The notes below the pieces were generated by a model. That model was not told the origin of the DNA, did not search any database, and was given only the letters and a program-made list of their open reading frames with translations. The position numbers and the translations under genes were made by a program. From positions 1-34,987 of the forward strand of contig JBCCFW010000069.1 of the NCBI GenBank assembly GCA_039029535.1: 34,987 nt of DNA, read 5' to 3'. Shown piece after piece: positions 26,769 through 34,617 of the stretch. Numbering within the stretch: the stretch's first letter is position 1; every line of letters begins with the position of its first letter. Source of the DNA: JBCCFW01 sp039029535 (GTDB taxonomy: Bacteria; Acidobacteriota; JBCCFW01).

Positions 26769-27812
26769 CTACGCGCCCGTCCGGCTCGCCATCGCGGCCC
26801 CGATCAGCGTCCGCAACACGCAGGCCCCCACCTTCCCGTCCCAGTGCCCGGATCCGACCTCGCACAGGTCGAAGCCCACGATCCGACGCCCGCTCCGCGC
26901 CAGCACGACCAACAAGTGCCGCGCCTCCGCCCACGACAGCCCACCCGGCACCGGCGTCCCCGTCCCCGGGCACAAGGAGGGCTCGAGCCCGTCGATGTCG
27001 AAGGACACGTGCACCGCCGTCGGCAAGCGCTCGATCATCTGATGACAGAGCGCGTCCCAGGTCGTCCCACGGAACATCTCCGACCGCAGCTCGGCGTCGA
27101 AGAAGGTGCGCACCCGACCCATCGACCCGTCCACCGCCGCCAGCTCACCTGGCGAGTAGTCGCGGATGCCCACCTGCACGACCCGGGTCACCCCCGGAGC
27201 CAGCGCCAGCACGCGCTCGAAGATGGAGGCGTGCGACCAGGCGAAGCCCTCGTAGGCCTCCCTCAGGTCGCAGTGCGCGTCGACGTGCAAGATGCCCAAG
27301 CCCTCGTCGTGACGCTCGGCCAGCTCCGAGATCAACCCGAAGGGTGTCGAGTGATCACCACCCACCAGCCCCACGAGCTGGTCGGCGTCGAGGTAGCGTC
27401 GGGCCTCCTCCCGCTGCCAGGCGTGCATCTGCTCGGTGAGCGCGTCGACCCGGGCGCAGGCGTCCAGGTCGGATGGGTCCTCGGGATGAGCCCCCCCCGC
27501 CGCGATGATGGGCTTGGCCAGGCGGCAGGCGTCGGCGTTCCAGTCCTGGACGTCGGCGTCCTCCGGGAGCATGACCATGGGCACCCGGTCGAGCCGGGGC
27601 AGGTCGGGGTCCACGAGGTCGACCTGGTGCGACGCCTTCAGCACCGCCCCCGGCCCCCGCGCCGTCCCGCGACCCTCGCTCACGGTCGGCTCCCAGGGCA
27701 CCGGGAGGAGGACGACGTGGGCGTCCTCGGGCTCGACGTCCATCCCGAAGAGACCCGAGTCGGGGTGCGCAGCGGCGTCCGGGTCGGCGTGGTGGTCCGG
27801 CAGCAAGGTCAT
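26769..27812 (-). CDS. Ureohydrolase, agmatinase/arginase family
   Basis: 347 residues. The six metal ligands of the family are all present: GGDHS (H154), HVDAHCD (D178, H180, D182) and SFDIDGLEPS (D272, D274), for a di-manganese centre that hydrolyses a guanidino group to urea. PVPWEPTVSEGRGTARGP near residue 40 is the usual N-terminal substrate-loop region; the central part (about 100-145) is somewhat extended. Agmatinase (agmatine to putrescine plus urea), guanidinobutyrase or a related amidinohydrolase all fit; the sequence alone does not fix the substrate. GATGAGG lies before the ATG. Single gene, divergent from the molybdenum hydroxylase operon. Confidence 0.9.
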   Translation of the reverse strand: MTLLPDHHADPDAAAHPDSGLFGMDVEPEDAHVVLLPVPWEPTVSEGRGTARGPGAVLKASHQVDLVDPDLPRLDRVPMVMLPEDADVQDWNADACRLAKPIIAAGGAHPEDPSDLDACARVDALTEQMHAWQREEARRYLDADQLVGLVGGDHSTPFGLISELAERHDEGLGILHVDAHCDLREAYEGFAWSHASIFERVLALAPGVTRVVQVGIRDYSPGELAAVDGSMGRVRTFFDAELRSEMFRGTTWDALCHQMIERLPTAVHVSFDIDGLEPSLCPGTGTPVPGGLSWAEARHLLVVLARSGRRIVGFDLCEVGSGHWDGKVGACVLRTLIGAAMASRTGA

Positions 27813-27848
27813 GCCTCATCATGACCCAGGCTCGTGGTCCGACCACGC

Positions 27849-27868
27849 CGAATCGCCCGAATTCGGCC
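27849..27868 (-). promoter_or_regulatory. 20-nt element shared with the 10521 promoter region
   Basis: On the minus strand this reads GGCCGAATTCGGGCGATTCG, matching 17 of 20 positions of 10521-10540 (plus strand). In both places it points towards the following gene, about 37 nt before the starts at 27812 and 10558. It includes the palindrome CCGAATTCGG (27857-27866). It may be a promoter element or a repeated regulator site. Confidence 0.35.
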
Positions 27869-27919
27869 TCAGCAGGCCCAGAAGCCCCCGATCCTGCCCC
27901 TGAGTAGGCCCCGCTGAGG

Positions 27920-28026
27920 TATCCTCTCCGGCTCCTGGTCCGGCCCTCTCGCCCCCGTTCTCCGCTCCGGCGACCCTGCCGGATGCCGGGGACGGAAGTC
28001 CCGCCGCGACCGGGTTTCGGAGGCCC
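27920..28026 (+). promoter_or_regulatory. Promoter and structured leader of the Mo-hydroxylase operon
   Basis: A -10-like TATCCT lies at 27920-27925, leaving a leader of about 90-95 nt. The leader contains a perfect GGGAC-GGAA-GTCCC hairpin (27989-28002) and nearby CCGG-ATG-CCGG pairing, then CGGAGG before ATG 28027. The structure could be a simple mRNA element or a riboswitch. I could not match it to the Moco, c-di-GMP-I, ZTP or fluoride consensus from memory. Confidence 0.3.
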
Positions 28027-28536
28027 ATGAGCCAGCCACCTCTTCATCTCAAGCTGCGCGTGAACGACGAGGAGCACCACGTCTCCACGCCCCCCCACGC
28101 CACCCTCCTCGAGACCCTCCGCGAGGACCTCGAGCTCACCGGCACGAAGCACGGCTGCGAGCTCGGGGAGTGCGGCGCCTGCGCCGTCCTCGTCGACGGC
28201 TCGCCCCTCCTCTCCTGCCTGACCCTCTCCCGCGAGTGCGAGGGCAAGAGCGTCGAGACCATCGAGGGCGTCGCGGGTGACAGCTCCGAGCTGCATCCTC
28301 TTCAAGAAGCCTTCGCCGACCTCGGCGGCAGCCAGTGCGGCTACTGCACCTCGGGTCTCATCCTCACCGCCAAGTCCCTCGTCGAGAACAACGACGACCC
28401 CAGCCGCGCGACCATCGCCGAGGCCCTCTCCGGCAACATCTGCCGTTGCACGGGTTACCTACAGGTGCTCGACGCCGTGGAGAAGGCCGTGCAGGTCCTG
28501 AAAGATCGCCGCCTCTCCGAGCCCGGAGCCGCGTGA
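28027..28536 (+). CDS. Mo-hydroxylase 2Fe-2S subunit (HcrC/CoxS-like)
   Basis: 169 residues. A plant-type 2Fe-2S domain has C44-X4-C49-X2-C52 and C64. The helical second domain has C104-X2-C107 and C139-X-C141 (CGYCTSGLI, GNICRCTGY). This is the standard electron-transfer subunit of xanthine oxidase-family enzymes, carrying two 2Fe-2S clusters between molybdenum and FAD sites. CGGAGG lies 4 nt before the ATG. There is no Tat signal, so the complex should be cytoplasmic. It is the first gene of the operon; its stop overlaps the next ATG by one base. Confidence 0.95.
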   Translation: MSQPPLHLKLRVNDEEHHVSTPPHATLLETLREDLELTGTKHGCELGECGACAVLVDGSPLLSCLTLSRECEGKSVETIEGVAGDSSELHPLQEAFADLGGSQCGYCTSGLILTAKSLVENNDDPSRATIAEALSGNICRCTGYLQVLDAVEKAVQVLKDRRLSEPGAA

Positions 28537-31163
28537 TGAGCTCCGAGAAGGACGGCAAGAAGAAGGGACCGCGCGCCTTCCACGACCCCGTCGTCCGCGG
28601 GGCGTCCGGTGACGGTGGCGCCGCCGCCAACAAGGCCGAGGGTGAGATCTCCACCGGCTGGCACGACGTCGGCGGTCGCGGGCCCGGTGGCCAGTTCAAC
28701 TCCATCGGCAAGGCCCGTCGTCGCGTGGACGGTCGCGCCAAGGCCACCGGCCTCACTCAGTACGCCGACGACCTCTCGCGTCCACGGATGCTCTACTGCC
28801 GCCTCCTGCGCAGCCCGCATCCCCACGCGAAGGTCATCAAGGTCGACACCGCCAAGGCCGCGCATCACCCCGACGTGAAGCTCGTCCTCACCGGGGCCGA
28901 CTTCCCCGTGACCTACGGCATCCTGCCGGTCTCGATGGACGAGCACCCGCTGGCCCGCGACCTCGTGCGACACGTCGGTGATCCCGTCGCGGCCGTCATC
29001 GCCCGCAGCGAGGACGCCTGCGAGGCCGCGATGAGGCTCATCGAGGTCGAGTACGAGGTGCTCGAGACCATCTCGAACCCGGTCGAGGCGCTGGCGACCG
29101 ACGAGCCGCGCATCCACGACCACGGGATGTGGGGCAACGTCCACAAGGCCGTGTCCCTTCAGTTCGGCGACCTCGACGAGGGCTTCGCCGAGGCCGACCA
29201 GATCTTCGAGCACGACTTCTTCTTCGAGGGCAACACGCACATGCCCCTCGAGCAGCACTCGTCGCTGGCCGAGCTCGACCGCAACGGCGTGCTGACCCTC
29301 CACTCCAGCACGCAGACGCCCCACTACGTGCACAAGGCGCTCACCCGCGCCCTCGAGATGGACTCCGCCCGCATCCGCGTCGTCGCCTGCCCCAACGGCG
29401 GTGGCTTCGGCGGCAAGTCCGACCCCTTCAACCACGAGCTCGTCGTCGCCAAGGCTGCCCTCATCCTCGGCCGCCCGGTGAAGTGCACGCTCAACCGTGA
29501 AGAGGTCTTCTACTGCCACCGCGGTCGTCACCCGGTGCAGATGCGCTTCAAGACCGGCGTGAAGAAGGACGGCACGCTCACCGCCGTCGACCTCCAGACC
29601 CTCCTCGACGGTGGCGCCTTCGGCAGCTACGGCGTCGCCTCCACCTTCTACACCGGCGCCCTGCAGACGGTCACCTACGAGATCCCGCGCTACGCCTTCC
29701 GTGGCTGCCGGACCTTCACGAACAAGCCCGCCTGCGGACCCAAGCGGGGACACGGCACGGTCCAGCCGCGCTTCGGGCAAGAAGTGCAGCTCGACATCAT
29801 CGCCCACGAGCTCGGCATCGACCCCGCAGACCTGAGGCTCCAGCAGGTCGTCCCGCCCGACAGCCTCACCGCCAACTTCCTCAAGGTCCGGAGCATCGGC
29901 CTGAAGAATTGCATCGAGGCGGTCGTGGAGAAGAGCGGCTGGCGTGACCGCCACGGCAAGCTCCCCGAAGGACGCGGCCTGGGCCTCGCCTGCTCGTCCT
30001 ACCTCTCCGGTGCGGGCCTGCCCATCTACTGGAACCAGCTCCCCCACTCCGGCGTGCAGCTCAAGCTCGACCGCTCGGGTCACGTGGTCGCTTCCTGCGG
30101 CGCCGCCGAGATTGGACAGGGCAGCGACGACGTCCTCGCCAACATGGTCTGCGAGGTGCTCGGCATCGGCGCCGACCGGGTGCGGGTCATCACCGGTGAC
30201 ACCGACCTCGGCCCCGTCGACCTCGGGTCCTACTCGAGCCGCGTGACCCTCATGATGGGCAACGCGGCCATCCAGGCCGCCGAGCGCGCCCGCGACATGA
30301 TCGCCACCGCCGTCGCGAAGAAGCTCGAGGTCTCCAAGGACCGCCTGGCCTTCGCCGACGACCGGGTCTTCGACGTCGAGGACCCCGAGACCGGTCTCCC
30401 CTTCGCCGAGGCCTGCATCGTCGCCGAGTCCTTCCACGGCACCTTGGGCACCGTCGGCTCGTACAAGCCGCCACCGTCGCCGGCCCGCTTCAAGGGTGGT
30501 GGCGTCGGGCCCTCGCCGACCTACTCCTACAGCGCCTGTGTCATGGAGACCGAGGTCTGTCCCGAGACGGGCTGGGTCAACGTCACCGACGTGTGGATCG
30601 CCCACGACATCGGCCGCGTCCTCAACCCCGTGCTCGCCCGTGGTCAGGTCGAGGGCGGCGTCTACATGGGCCTCGGCGAAGCGATGATGGAAGAGCAGGT
30701 CTTCCGACGCCTGCCCAACAAGTACTCGAAGGCGCTCGTGCATCGGCACCCGTCGCTGCTCGAGTACAAGACGCCGACCTTCCTCGAGATGCCCAAGGTC
30801 CACACGACCTTCATCGAAGAGCCCGACGGGGCCGGCCCCTTCGGCGCCAAGGAAGTCGGTCAGGGACCGCTGCTCCCGATCATGCCGGCGCTCTCGAACT
30901 CGATCTTCGACGCCGTCGGCGTGCGGGTCATGCAGTGCCCGATGAGCCCGCAGACGGTCTTCAAGGCCCTGCAGTCGAAGGACAAGATGGTCGGACCCAA
31001 GCCCTTCCCCGACGTCCCCTGGCCCGAGCCCACCAAGGTCACTCCACCTTGGGAAGGCGGTGACGGTCGTGGTGAGTCCACCAAGAAGTCGTTCGTCGAG
31101 AAGATGGACGCCGAGGCCGGCCGAGGCTCCGAGACGGTCGCCTCCGGAGGGTCCAACTCATGA
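28536..31163 (+). CDS. Mo-hydroxylase molybdopterin subunit (HcrA-like), Glu-to-Gln
   Basis: 875 residues from ATG 28536, inside the previous stop (TGATG); an upstream open extension of the frame is not used. It has the aldehyde-oxidase a/b hammerhead domain (about 60-165; RRVDGRAKATGLTQYADD) and molybdenum-binding domains with NGGGFGGKSDPF (289-294) and CGPKRGHGTVQPRFG (about 402-416). Near the C-terminus GPFGAKEVGQGPLLP aligns with the GPFGAKE-x-x-E-G segment I recall from 4-hydroxybenzoyl-CoA reductase alpha subunits, where the E is the active-site glutamate; here it is Q776. It may act on an aromatic acyl-CoA or similar compound, or chemistry may be altered. It works with the flanking 2Fe-2S and FAD subunits. 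Confidence 0.9.
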   Translation: MSSEKDGKKKGPRAFHDPVVRGASGDGGAAANKAEGEISTGWHDVGGRGPGGQFNSIGKARRRVDGRAKATGLTQYADDLSRPRMLYCRLLRSPHPHAKVIKVDTAKAAHHPDVKLVLTGADFPVTYGILPVSMDEHPLARDLVRHVGDPVAAVIARSEDACEAAMRLIEVEYEVLETISNPVEALATDEPRIHDHGMWGNVHKAVSLQFGDLDEGFAEADQIFEHDFFFEGNTHMPLEQHSSLAELDRNGVLTLHSSTQTPHYVHKALTRALEMDSARIRVVACPNGGGFGGKSDPFNHELVVAKAALILGRPVKCTLNREEVFYCHRGRHPVQMRFKTGVKKDGTLTAVDLQTLLDGGAFGSYGVASTFYTGALQTVTYEIPRYAFRGCRTFTNKPACGPKRGHGTVQPRFGQEVQLDIIAHELGIDPADLRLQQVVPPDSLTANFLKVRSIGLKNCIEAVVEKSGWRDRHGKLPEGRGLGLACSSYLSGAGLPIYWNQLPHSGVQLKLDRSGHVVASCGAAEIGQGSDDVLANMVCEVLGIGADRVRVITGDTDLGPVDLGSYSSRVTLMMGNAAIQAAERARDMIATAVAKKLEVSKDRLAFADDRVFDVEDPETGLPFAEACIVAESFHGTLGTVGSYKPPPSPARFKGGGVGPSPTYSYSACVMETEVCPETGWVNVTDVWIAHDIGRVLNPVLARGQVEGGVYMGLGEAMMEEQVFRRLPNKYSKALVHRHPSLLEYKTPTFLEMPKVHTTFIEEPDGAGPFGAKEVGQGPLLPIMPALSNSIFDAVGVRVMQCPMSPQTVFKALQSKDKMVGPKPFPDVPWPEPTKVTPPWEGGDGRGESTKKSFVEKMDAEAGRGSETVASGGSNS

Positions 31164-31759
31164 TGAGGCTGCCCAGCTTCCGCTACGAGGCGCCGACCAC
31201 GCCCGAGTCCGTGGTCGAGCTCCTCGCCCAGGCAGGACCCGCCGCCAAGGTCCTCGCCGGCGGCACCGACCTGCTGCCGAACATGAAGCGACGTCACCAA
31301 CAGCCCGAGCTGCTCGTGTCGCTGCATCAGGTCGAGGACCTCAAGCAGCGTGAGGTCTTCCTCGAGGGCTGCTCCCTGGGCGCCGGCACGACGCTCACCG
31401 AGCTGGCTGGCGACGAGGGGCTCAACGCCGGTCATCGCGCCCTGCGTCAGGCCGCTGCCCAGGTCGCCACGCCGCACCTGCGCAACGCTGCCACCATCGG
31501 TGGCAACGTCTGCCTCGACACCCGCTGCACCTACTACGACCAGAACGAGGAATGGCGGCAGAGCATCGACTACTGCATGAAGGCCGAGGGCACCCGCTGC
31601 TGGTCGCGCCGTCCTCGCCCAAGTGCCTGGCGATCTCCTCCACCGACTGCGCCCCGGCTCTCATCGCCCTCGACGGCCTCGTCGAGCTCATGGGACCCGA
31701 CGAGACCCGCCGCGTCCCCCTCGCCGACCTCTACAAGAACGACGGCATCTTCTACATGA
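31160..31759 (+). CDS. Mo-hydroxylase FAD subunit (HcrB-like), 5' part before frameshift
   Basis: The ATG at 31160 overlaps the stop of the molybdenum subunit by 4 nt (ATGA). Residues 1-147 are a normal FAD-binding subunit: RLPSFRYEAPTTPESVVELL, VLAGGTDLLPNMK (FAD pyrophosphate loop), ATPHLRNAATIGGNVCLDTRC. The segment CLDTRCTYYDQNEEWRQSID then YC and RC is the Cys-rich loop that in 4-hydroxybenzoyl-CoA reductase beta subunits binds an extra 4Fe-4S cluster. After EGTRC (codon 31598-31600) the frame turns into Arg/Pro/Ser-rich nonsense to a stop at 31759, while the true sequence continues one frame over. One base is missing at about 31600-31602. Confidence 0.8.
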   Translation: MMRLPSFRYEAPTTPESVVELLAQAGPAAKVLAGGTDLLPNMKRRHQQPELLVSLHQVEDLKQREVFLEGCSLGAGTTLTELAGDEGLNAGHRALRQAAAQVATPHLRNAATIGGNVCLDTRCTYYDQNEEWRQSIDYCMKAEGTRCWSRRPRPSAWRSPPPTAPRLSSPSTASSSSWDPTRPAASPSPTSTRTTASST

Positions 31760-32199
31760 AGCGGAAGCCCGAGGAGCTGGTCACCCGCGTGATCCTCCCG
31801 GACCGCACGGGCTGGGAGTCGACGTACCTCAAGCTCCGGCGCCGTGGCTCCATCGACTTCCCCGTCCTGGGCGTGGCCGCCGCCATCCAGCGCGACGGCG
31901 ACGGCCCCGTCACCGACGCGCGTCTGGTCCTGGGCGCGGTGGCGTCGCGGCCCATCAACATCGATGCCTCCCCGCTGGTCGGCACGAAGCTGGAAGACGA
32001 GGCCATCGAGAGCCTCGCGGCTCACGCCGCCAAGCTCGCCAAGCCGATGGACAACTCCGACTTCACGCTGCACTGGCGCAAGTCAGTCGTGGCCGTCCAG
32101 GTCGCCGGTGCCCTCCGCGTGCTGCGCGGTGACGCCACCGGCGAGCTCCCCCTCCTTCCCCGTCGCTGCGCCGAAGCCGCGGCGGCCACCTGCGCCTGA
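31552..32199 (+). CDS. Mo-hydroxylase FAD subunit (HcrB-like), 3' part after frameshift
   Basis: The real coding part begins at about 31601 (VAPSSPKCLAISSTDCAPALIALDG) and runs to the TGA at 32199. The given start is only the first ATG in this frame. It continues the FAD subunit exactly where the 5' part fails and includes the remaining Cys residues, LADLYKNDGIFYMKRKPEEL and the C-terminal CO-dehydrogenase-flavoprotein-like domain (LKLRRRGSIDFPVLGVAAAI). Adding one base near 31601 joins both parts into a protein of about 346 residues, close to the family length. Because both sides are well conserved, a sequencing or assembly error or a very recent mutation is likely. Confidence 0.8.
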   Translation: MAAEHRLLHEGRGHPLLVAPSSPKCLAISSTDCAPALIALDGLVELMGPDETRRVPLADLYKNDGIFYMKRKPEELVTRVILPDRTGWESTYLKLRRRGSIDFPVLGVAAAIQRDGDGPVTDARLVLGAVASRPINIDASPLVGTKLEDEAIESLAAHAAKLAKPMDNSDFTLHWRKSVVAVQVAGALRVLRGDATGELPLLPRRCAEAAAATCA

Positions 32200-32210
32200 G
32201 GTCGTCCGTC

Positions 32211-32684
32211 ATGCGTCTCTTCGTCTCGACCGGCTCGGTGGTCCTCGGGCTCGCCCTCGTCATCGCCGCCTGCGCTCCGGCGCCGCCGAAGGCCGGTGAG
32301 CTCGGCAGCGGGTCAGCTCCCTCCACGGCCACGCAGTCCAGCGGACCGAAGGTCACCATCAGCGACGCGACCCGCACCTTGTATGCCCGACGTTGCGCCA
32401 TGTGCCACGGACCGCAAGGAAAGGGAGACGGCGTGGCCGGCCGAGGTCTCGCTCAGAAGCCGACCGACTTCACCACCGATGCCTGGCAGGTCTCGGTGAC
32501 CGATGAGCGCATCGCCAAGGTCACCGTCCATGGTGGCAAGAGCCTGAGTCTCTCCCCGCTCATGCCGCCGCAGCCGGACCTCCAGTCGCCCGACAAGAAG
32601 CAGACCGTCGATGAGCTCGTCGCCCTCGTGCGGAGCTTCCGCGGGGCCGGCGCCTCCACTCAGGCCCAGACGCAGTCGCAGTAG
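32211..32684 (+). CDS. Lipoprotein mono-haem cytochrome c
   Basis: 157 residues. The signal peptide ends in a lipobox (VIAAC, lipidated C21), followed by a Ser/Gly/Pro linker. The haem site is C62-A-M-C65-H66 in RRCAMCHGPQGKGDGVAG, typical of small class I cytochromes, with LMPPQPDL offering the Met axial ligand, and a final helix VDELVALVRSFRG. It should be anchored on the periplasmic side. It lies 11 nt after the FAD subunit gene in the same direction and is probably co-transcribed. Since the molybdenum enzyme lacks an export signal, direct electron transfer between them would cross compartments, so the partnership is uncertain. Confidence 0.9.
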   Translation: MRLFVSTGSVVLGLALVIAACAPAPPKAGELGSGSAPSTATQSSGPKVTISDATRTLYARRCAMCHGPQGKGDGVAGRGLAQKPTDFTTDAWQVSVTDERIAKVTVHGGKSLSLSPLMPPQPDLQSPDKKQTVDELVALVRSFRGAGASTQAQTQSQ

Positions 32685-32686
32685 CC

Positions 32687-33025
32687 ATGGCCGGATTCGA
32701 GAAGCACGTCTTCACGTGCATCAACCAGCGTGGCCCCGACGCGCCACGAGGCTGCTGCCACTCCAAGGGCGGCACCGAGGTGGCGGCTGCCCTCAAGATG
32801 GCCCTGGCCGAGCGTGGGCTGAAGAAGCGCATTCGCAGCAACCAGGCCGGCTGCCTCGACCACTGCGAGCACGGCGTGACCGTCGTCGTCTATCCCGACG
32901 CCGTCTGGTACGGCGGCGTGACGCCGGCCGACGTCGAGGAGATCGTCGAGTCGCATCTCGTCGGCGGGACGCCGGTCGAGCGATTGGTCATCCGGGACGA
33001 GCCCGATGCGGAGTCCGAGACTTGA
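32687..33025 (+). CDS. Thioredoxin-like 2Fe-2S ferredoxin
   Basis: 112 residues. Cysteines C11, C23 or C24, C56 and C60 (HVFTCINQR, RGCCHSKGG, NQAGCLDHCEHG) follow the pattern of the thioredoxin-fold 2Fe-2S ferredoxins (Aquifex/Azotobacter type, also the NuoE-like fold). VVVYPDAVWYGGVTPADVEEIV is the conserved C-terminal half. It is soluble and cytoplasmic and could exchange electrons with the molybdenum hydroxylase. The ATG is 2 nt after the cytochrome stop. The release-factor gene starts inside its stop codon region. Confidence 0.9.
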   Translation: MAGFEKHVFTCINQRGPDAPRGCCHSKGGTEVAAALKMALAERGLKKRIRSNQAGCLDHCEHGVTVVVYPDAVWYGGVTPADVEEIVESHLVGGTPVERLVIRDEPDAESET

Positions 33026-34617
33026 GCGCCGACGCTGTCCGGCTCGAGCGTGAGATTGCGAGACGCCGCACCTTCGCCATCGTCTCTCACCCCGACGCCG
33101 GCAAGACCACCCTCACCGAGAAGCTCCTCCTCCTCGGTGGCGCCGTGCAGACCGCGGGAGCGGTGAAGGCACGCCGGAGCCAGGTGCACGCCACCTCCGA
33201 CTGGATGGAGATCGAGAAGCAGCGCGGCATCTCGACGACCACCTCGGTCATGACCTTCGACTACCGCGGTCATCGGCTCAACCTCCTCGACACCCCCGGT
33301 CACGCCGACTTCTCCGAGGACACCTACCGCACGCTCGCCGCCGTCGACGCGGCCGTCCTCCTCGTCGACGCGGCCAAGGGCGTGGAGGCGCAAACCAAGA
33401 AGCTCTTCAAGGTCTGCGCCGAGCGCGAGCTGCCGACCTTCCTCTTCGTCAACAAGATGGACCGCTTCGGGCGGGCACCGCTGGAGGTGCTCGACGAGGT
33501 CGAGTCCGTGCTGGGCATCCGCACGACCGCGGTGAACTGGCCCGTGGGCGCCGGCCCCCGCTTCCGCGGTGTCTTCGATCGACGCCGCCGGCTCTTCCAC
33601 ACCTACGCCGACACCGACCACGGCCAGAAGGTCGGCACGGTCACCGTGGGCCAGGTCGACGATCCGAGCTTCATCGAGCACGTCGGTGACGAGGAGCACG
33701 CGGAGCTGGTCGAGTCCCTCGAGCTGCTCGACGTGGCCGGTGAGGCGCTCGACGAGCAGCAGGTGCTCGCCGGCAAGCTCGCGCCGTCGTTCTTCGGCAG
33801 TGCCCTGACCAACTTCGGCGTCGACCTCTTGCTCGACGCGGTCATCGACCTCGCGCCCCCGCCCAGCGGTGCGCTCACCGACGAGCTCGAGCTGCCCGCC
33901 TCGGATCCTCGCTTCACCGGGCTCATCTTCAAGATCCAGGCGAACATGAACCCCAAGCACCGGGACCGCCTCGCCTTCCTGCGCGTGGTCTCCGGTCGCT
34001 ACGAGCCCGGCCTGTCGGTCACCCTCACGCCCCGGGGCAAGAAGGCGCGGCTGTCCGAGGCGCGCTCGGTCATGGCGTCCAAGCGGGAGACCGCCACGGA
34101 GGCCTTCCCCGGTGACGTCGTCGGGCTCTTCGACCCCGGTCTCTACCGGGTCGGCGACACGGTCACGACCGATGCCAACATCCATCTTCCGGGCATGCCC
34201 TTCTTCCCGCCCGAGCAGTTCGCGGTGGCCCGGGTCCACGACTTCGGCAAGCGCAAGGCCTTCCAGAAGGGTCTCGACCAGCTCGCCGAGGAAGGCGCCA
34301 TCCAGGTCTTCGAGGACGTCTCCCGCGGAGGACGTGACCCCGTGCTCGCGGCCGTCGGTCAGCTCCAGTTCGACGTGTTCTCGTTCCGGCTCGAGTCCGA
34401 GTACGGCGTGACCGTGAAGCTCGAGCCCCGTGACTACGTCGCCGCTCGCTGGATCCTCTCCGAGTTCGAGGAGGGCGAGCTGCCCGAAGGCATCGGCTGG
34501 GGTCGGGTTTGCGTTAGTCGTTCGGCTACGATCTTAAATTGTGGGTCGCTAGAGGGTCAAGAGTTTTCCAGTTTACGATTGCCTGCCGGTGCACCATATC
34601 GGACAAAGTCTGACTAG
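33022..34617 (+). CDS. prfC: Peptide chain release factor 3, 3' end replaced by foreign DNA
   Basis: It starts at TTG 33022, overlapping the ferredoxin TGA (TTGA) and giving SADAVRLEREIARRRTFAIV, the normal RF3 N-terminus. GTPase motifs: G1 HPDAGKTT (23-30), switch EIEKQRGISTTTSVMTF, G3 DTPGHADF, G4 NKMDR. Domains 2 and 3 follow (FKIQANMNPKHRDRLAFLRV, DVSRGGRDPVLAAVGQLQFDVF). RF3 is a translational GTPase that recycles RF1/RF2. Homology is good to about residue 495 (EGIGWG, about 34504). The last 37 codons (VCVSRSATILNCGSLEGQ onward) are unrelated and coincide with a sharp GC drop. RF3 is normally about 530 residues, so roughly 30-40 native residues are missing. Confidence 0.92.
   Translation: MSADAVRLEREIARRRTFAIVSHPDAGKTTLTEKLLLLGGAVQTAGAVKARRSQVHATSDWMEIEKQRGISTTTSVMTFDYRGHRLNLLDTPGHADFSEDTYRTLAAVDAAVLLVDAAKGVEAQTKKLFKVCAERELPTFLFVNKMDRFGRAPLEVLDEVESVLGIRTTAVNWPVGAGPRFRGVFDRRRRLFHTYADTDHGQKVGTVTVGQVDDPSFIEHVGDEEHAELVESLELLDVAGEALDEQQVLAGKLAPSFFGSALTNFGVDLLLDAVIDLAPPPSGALTDELELPASDPRFTGLIFKIQANMNPKHRDRLAFLRVVSGRYEPGLSVTLTPRGKKARLSEARSVMASKRETATEAFPGDVVGLFDPGLYRVGDTVTTDANIHLPGMPFFPPEQFAVARVHDFGKRKAFQKGLDQLAEEGAIQVFEDVSRGGRDPVLAAVGQLQFDVFSFRLESEYGVTVKLEPRDYVAARWILSEFEEGELPEGIGWGRVCVSRSATILNCGSLEGQEFSSLRLPAGAPYRTKSD

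Noticed and set aside
27950..28026. Moco, ZTP, fluoride or c-di-GMP-I riboswitch
   Set aside because: Only a short hairpin is visible; the conserved core sequences of these classes are not found.
28455..30803. 782-codon minus-strand frame opposite the molybdenum subunit
   Set aside because: Val/Asp/Gly-rich antisense shadow; the plus strand encodes a clear molybdopterin enzyme with all motifs.
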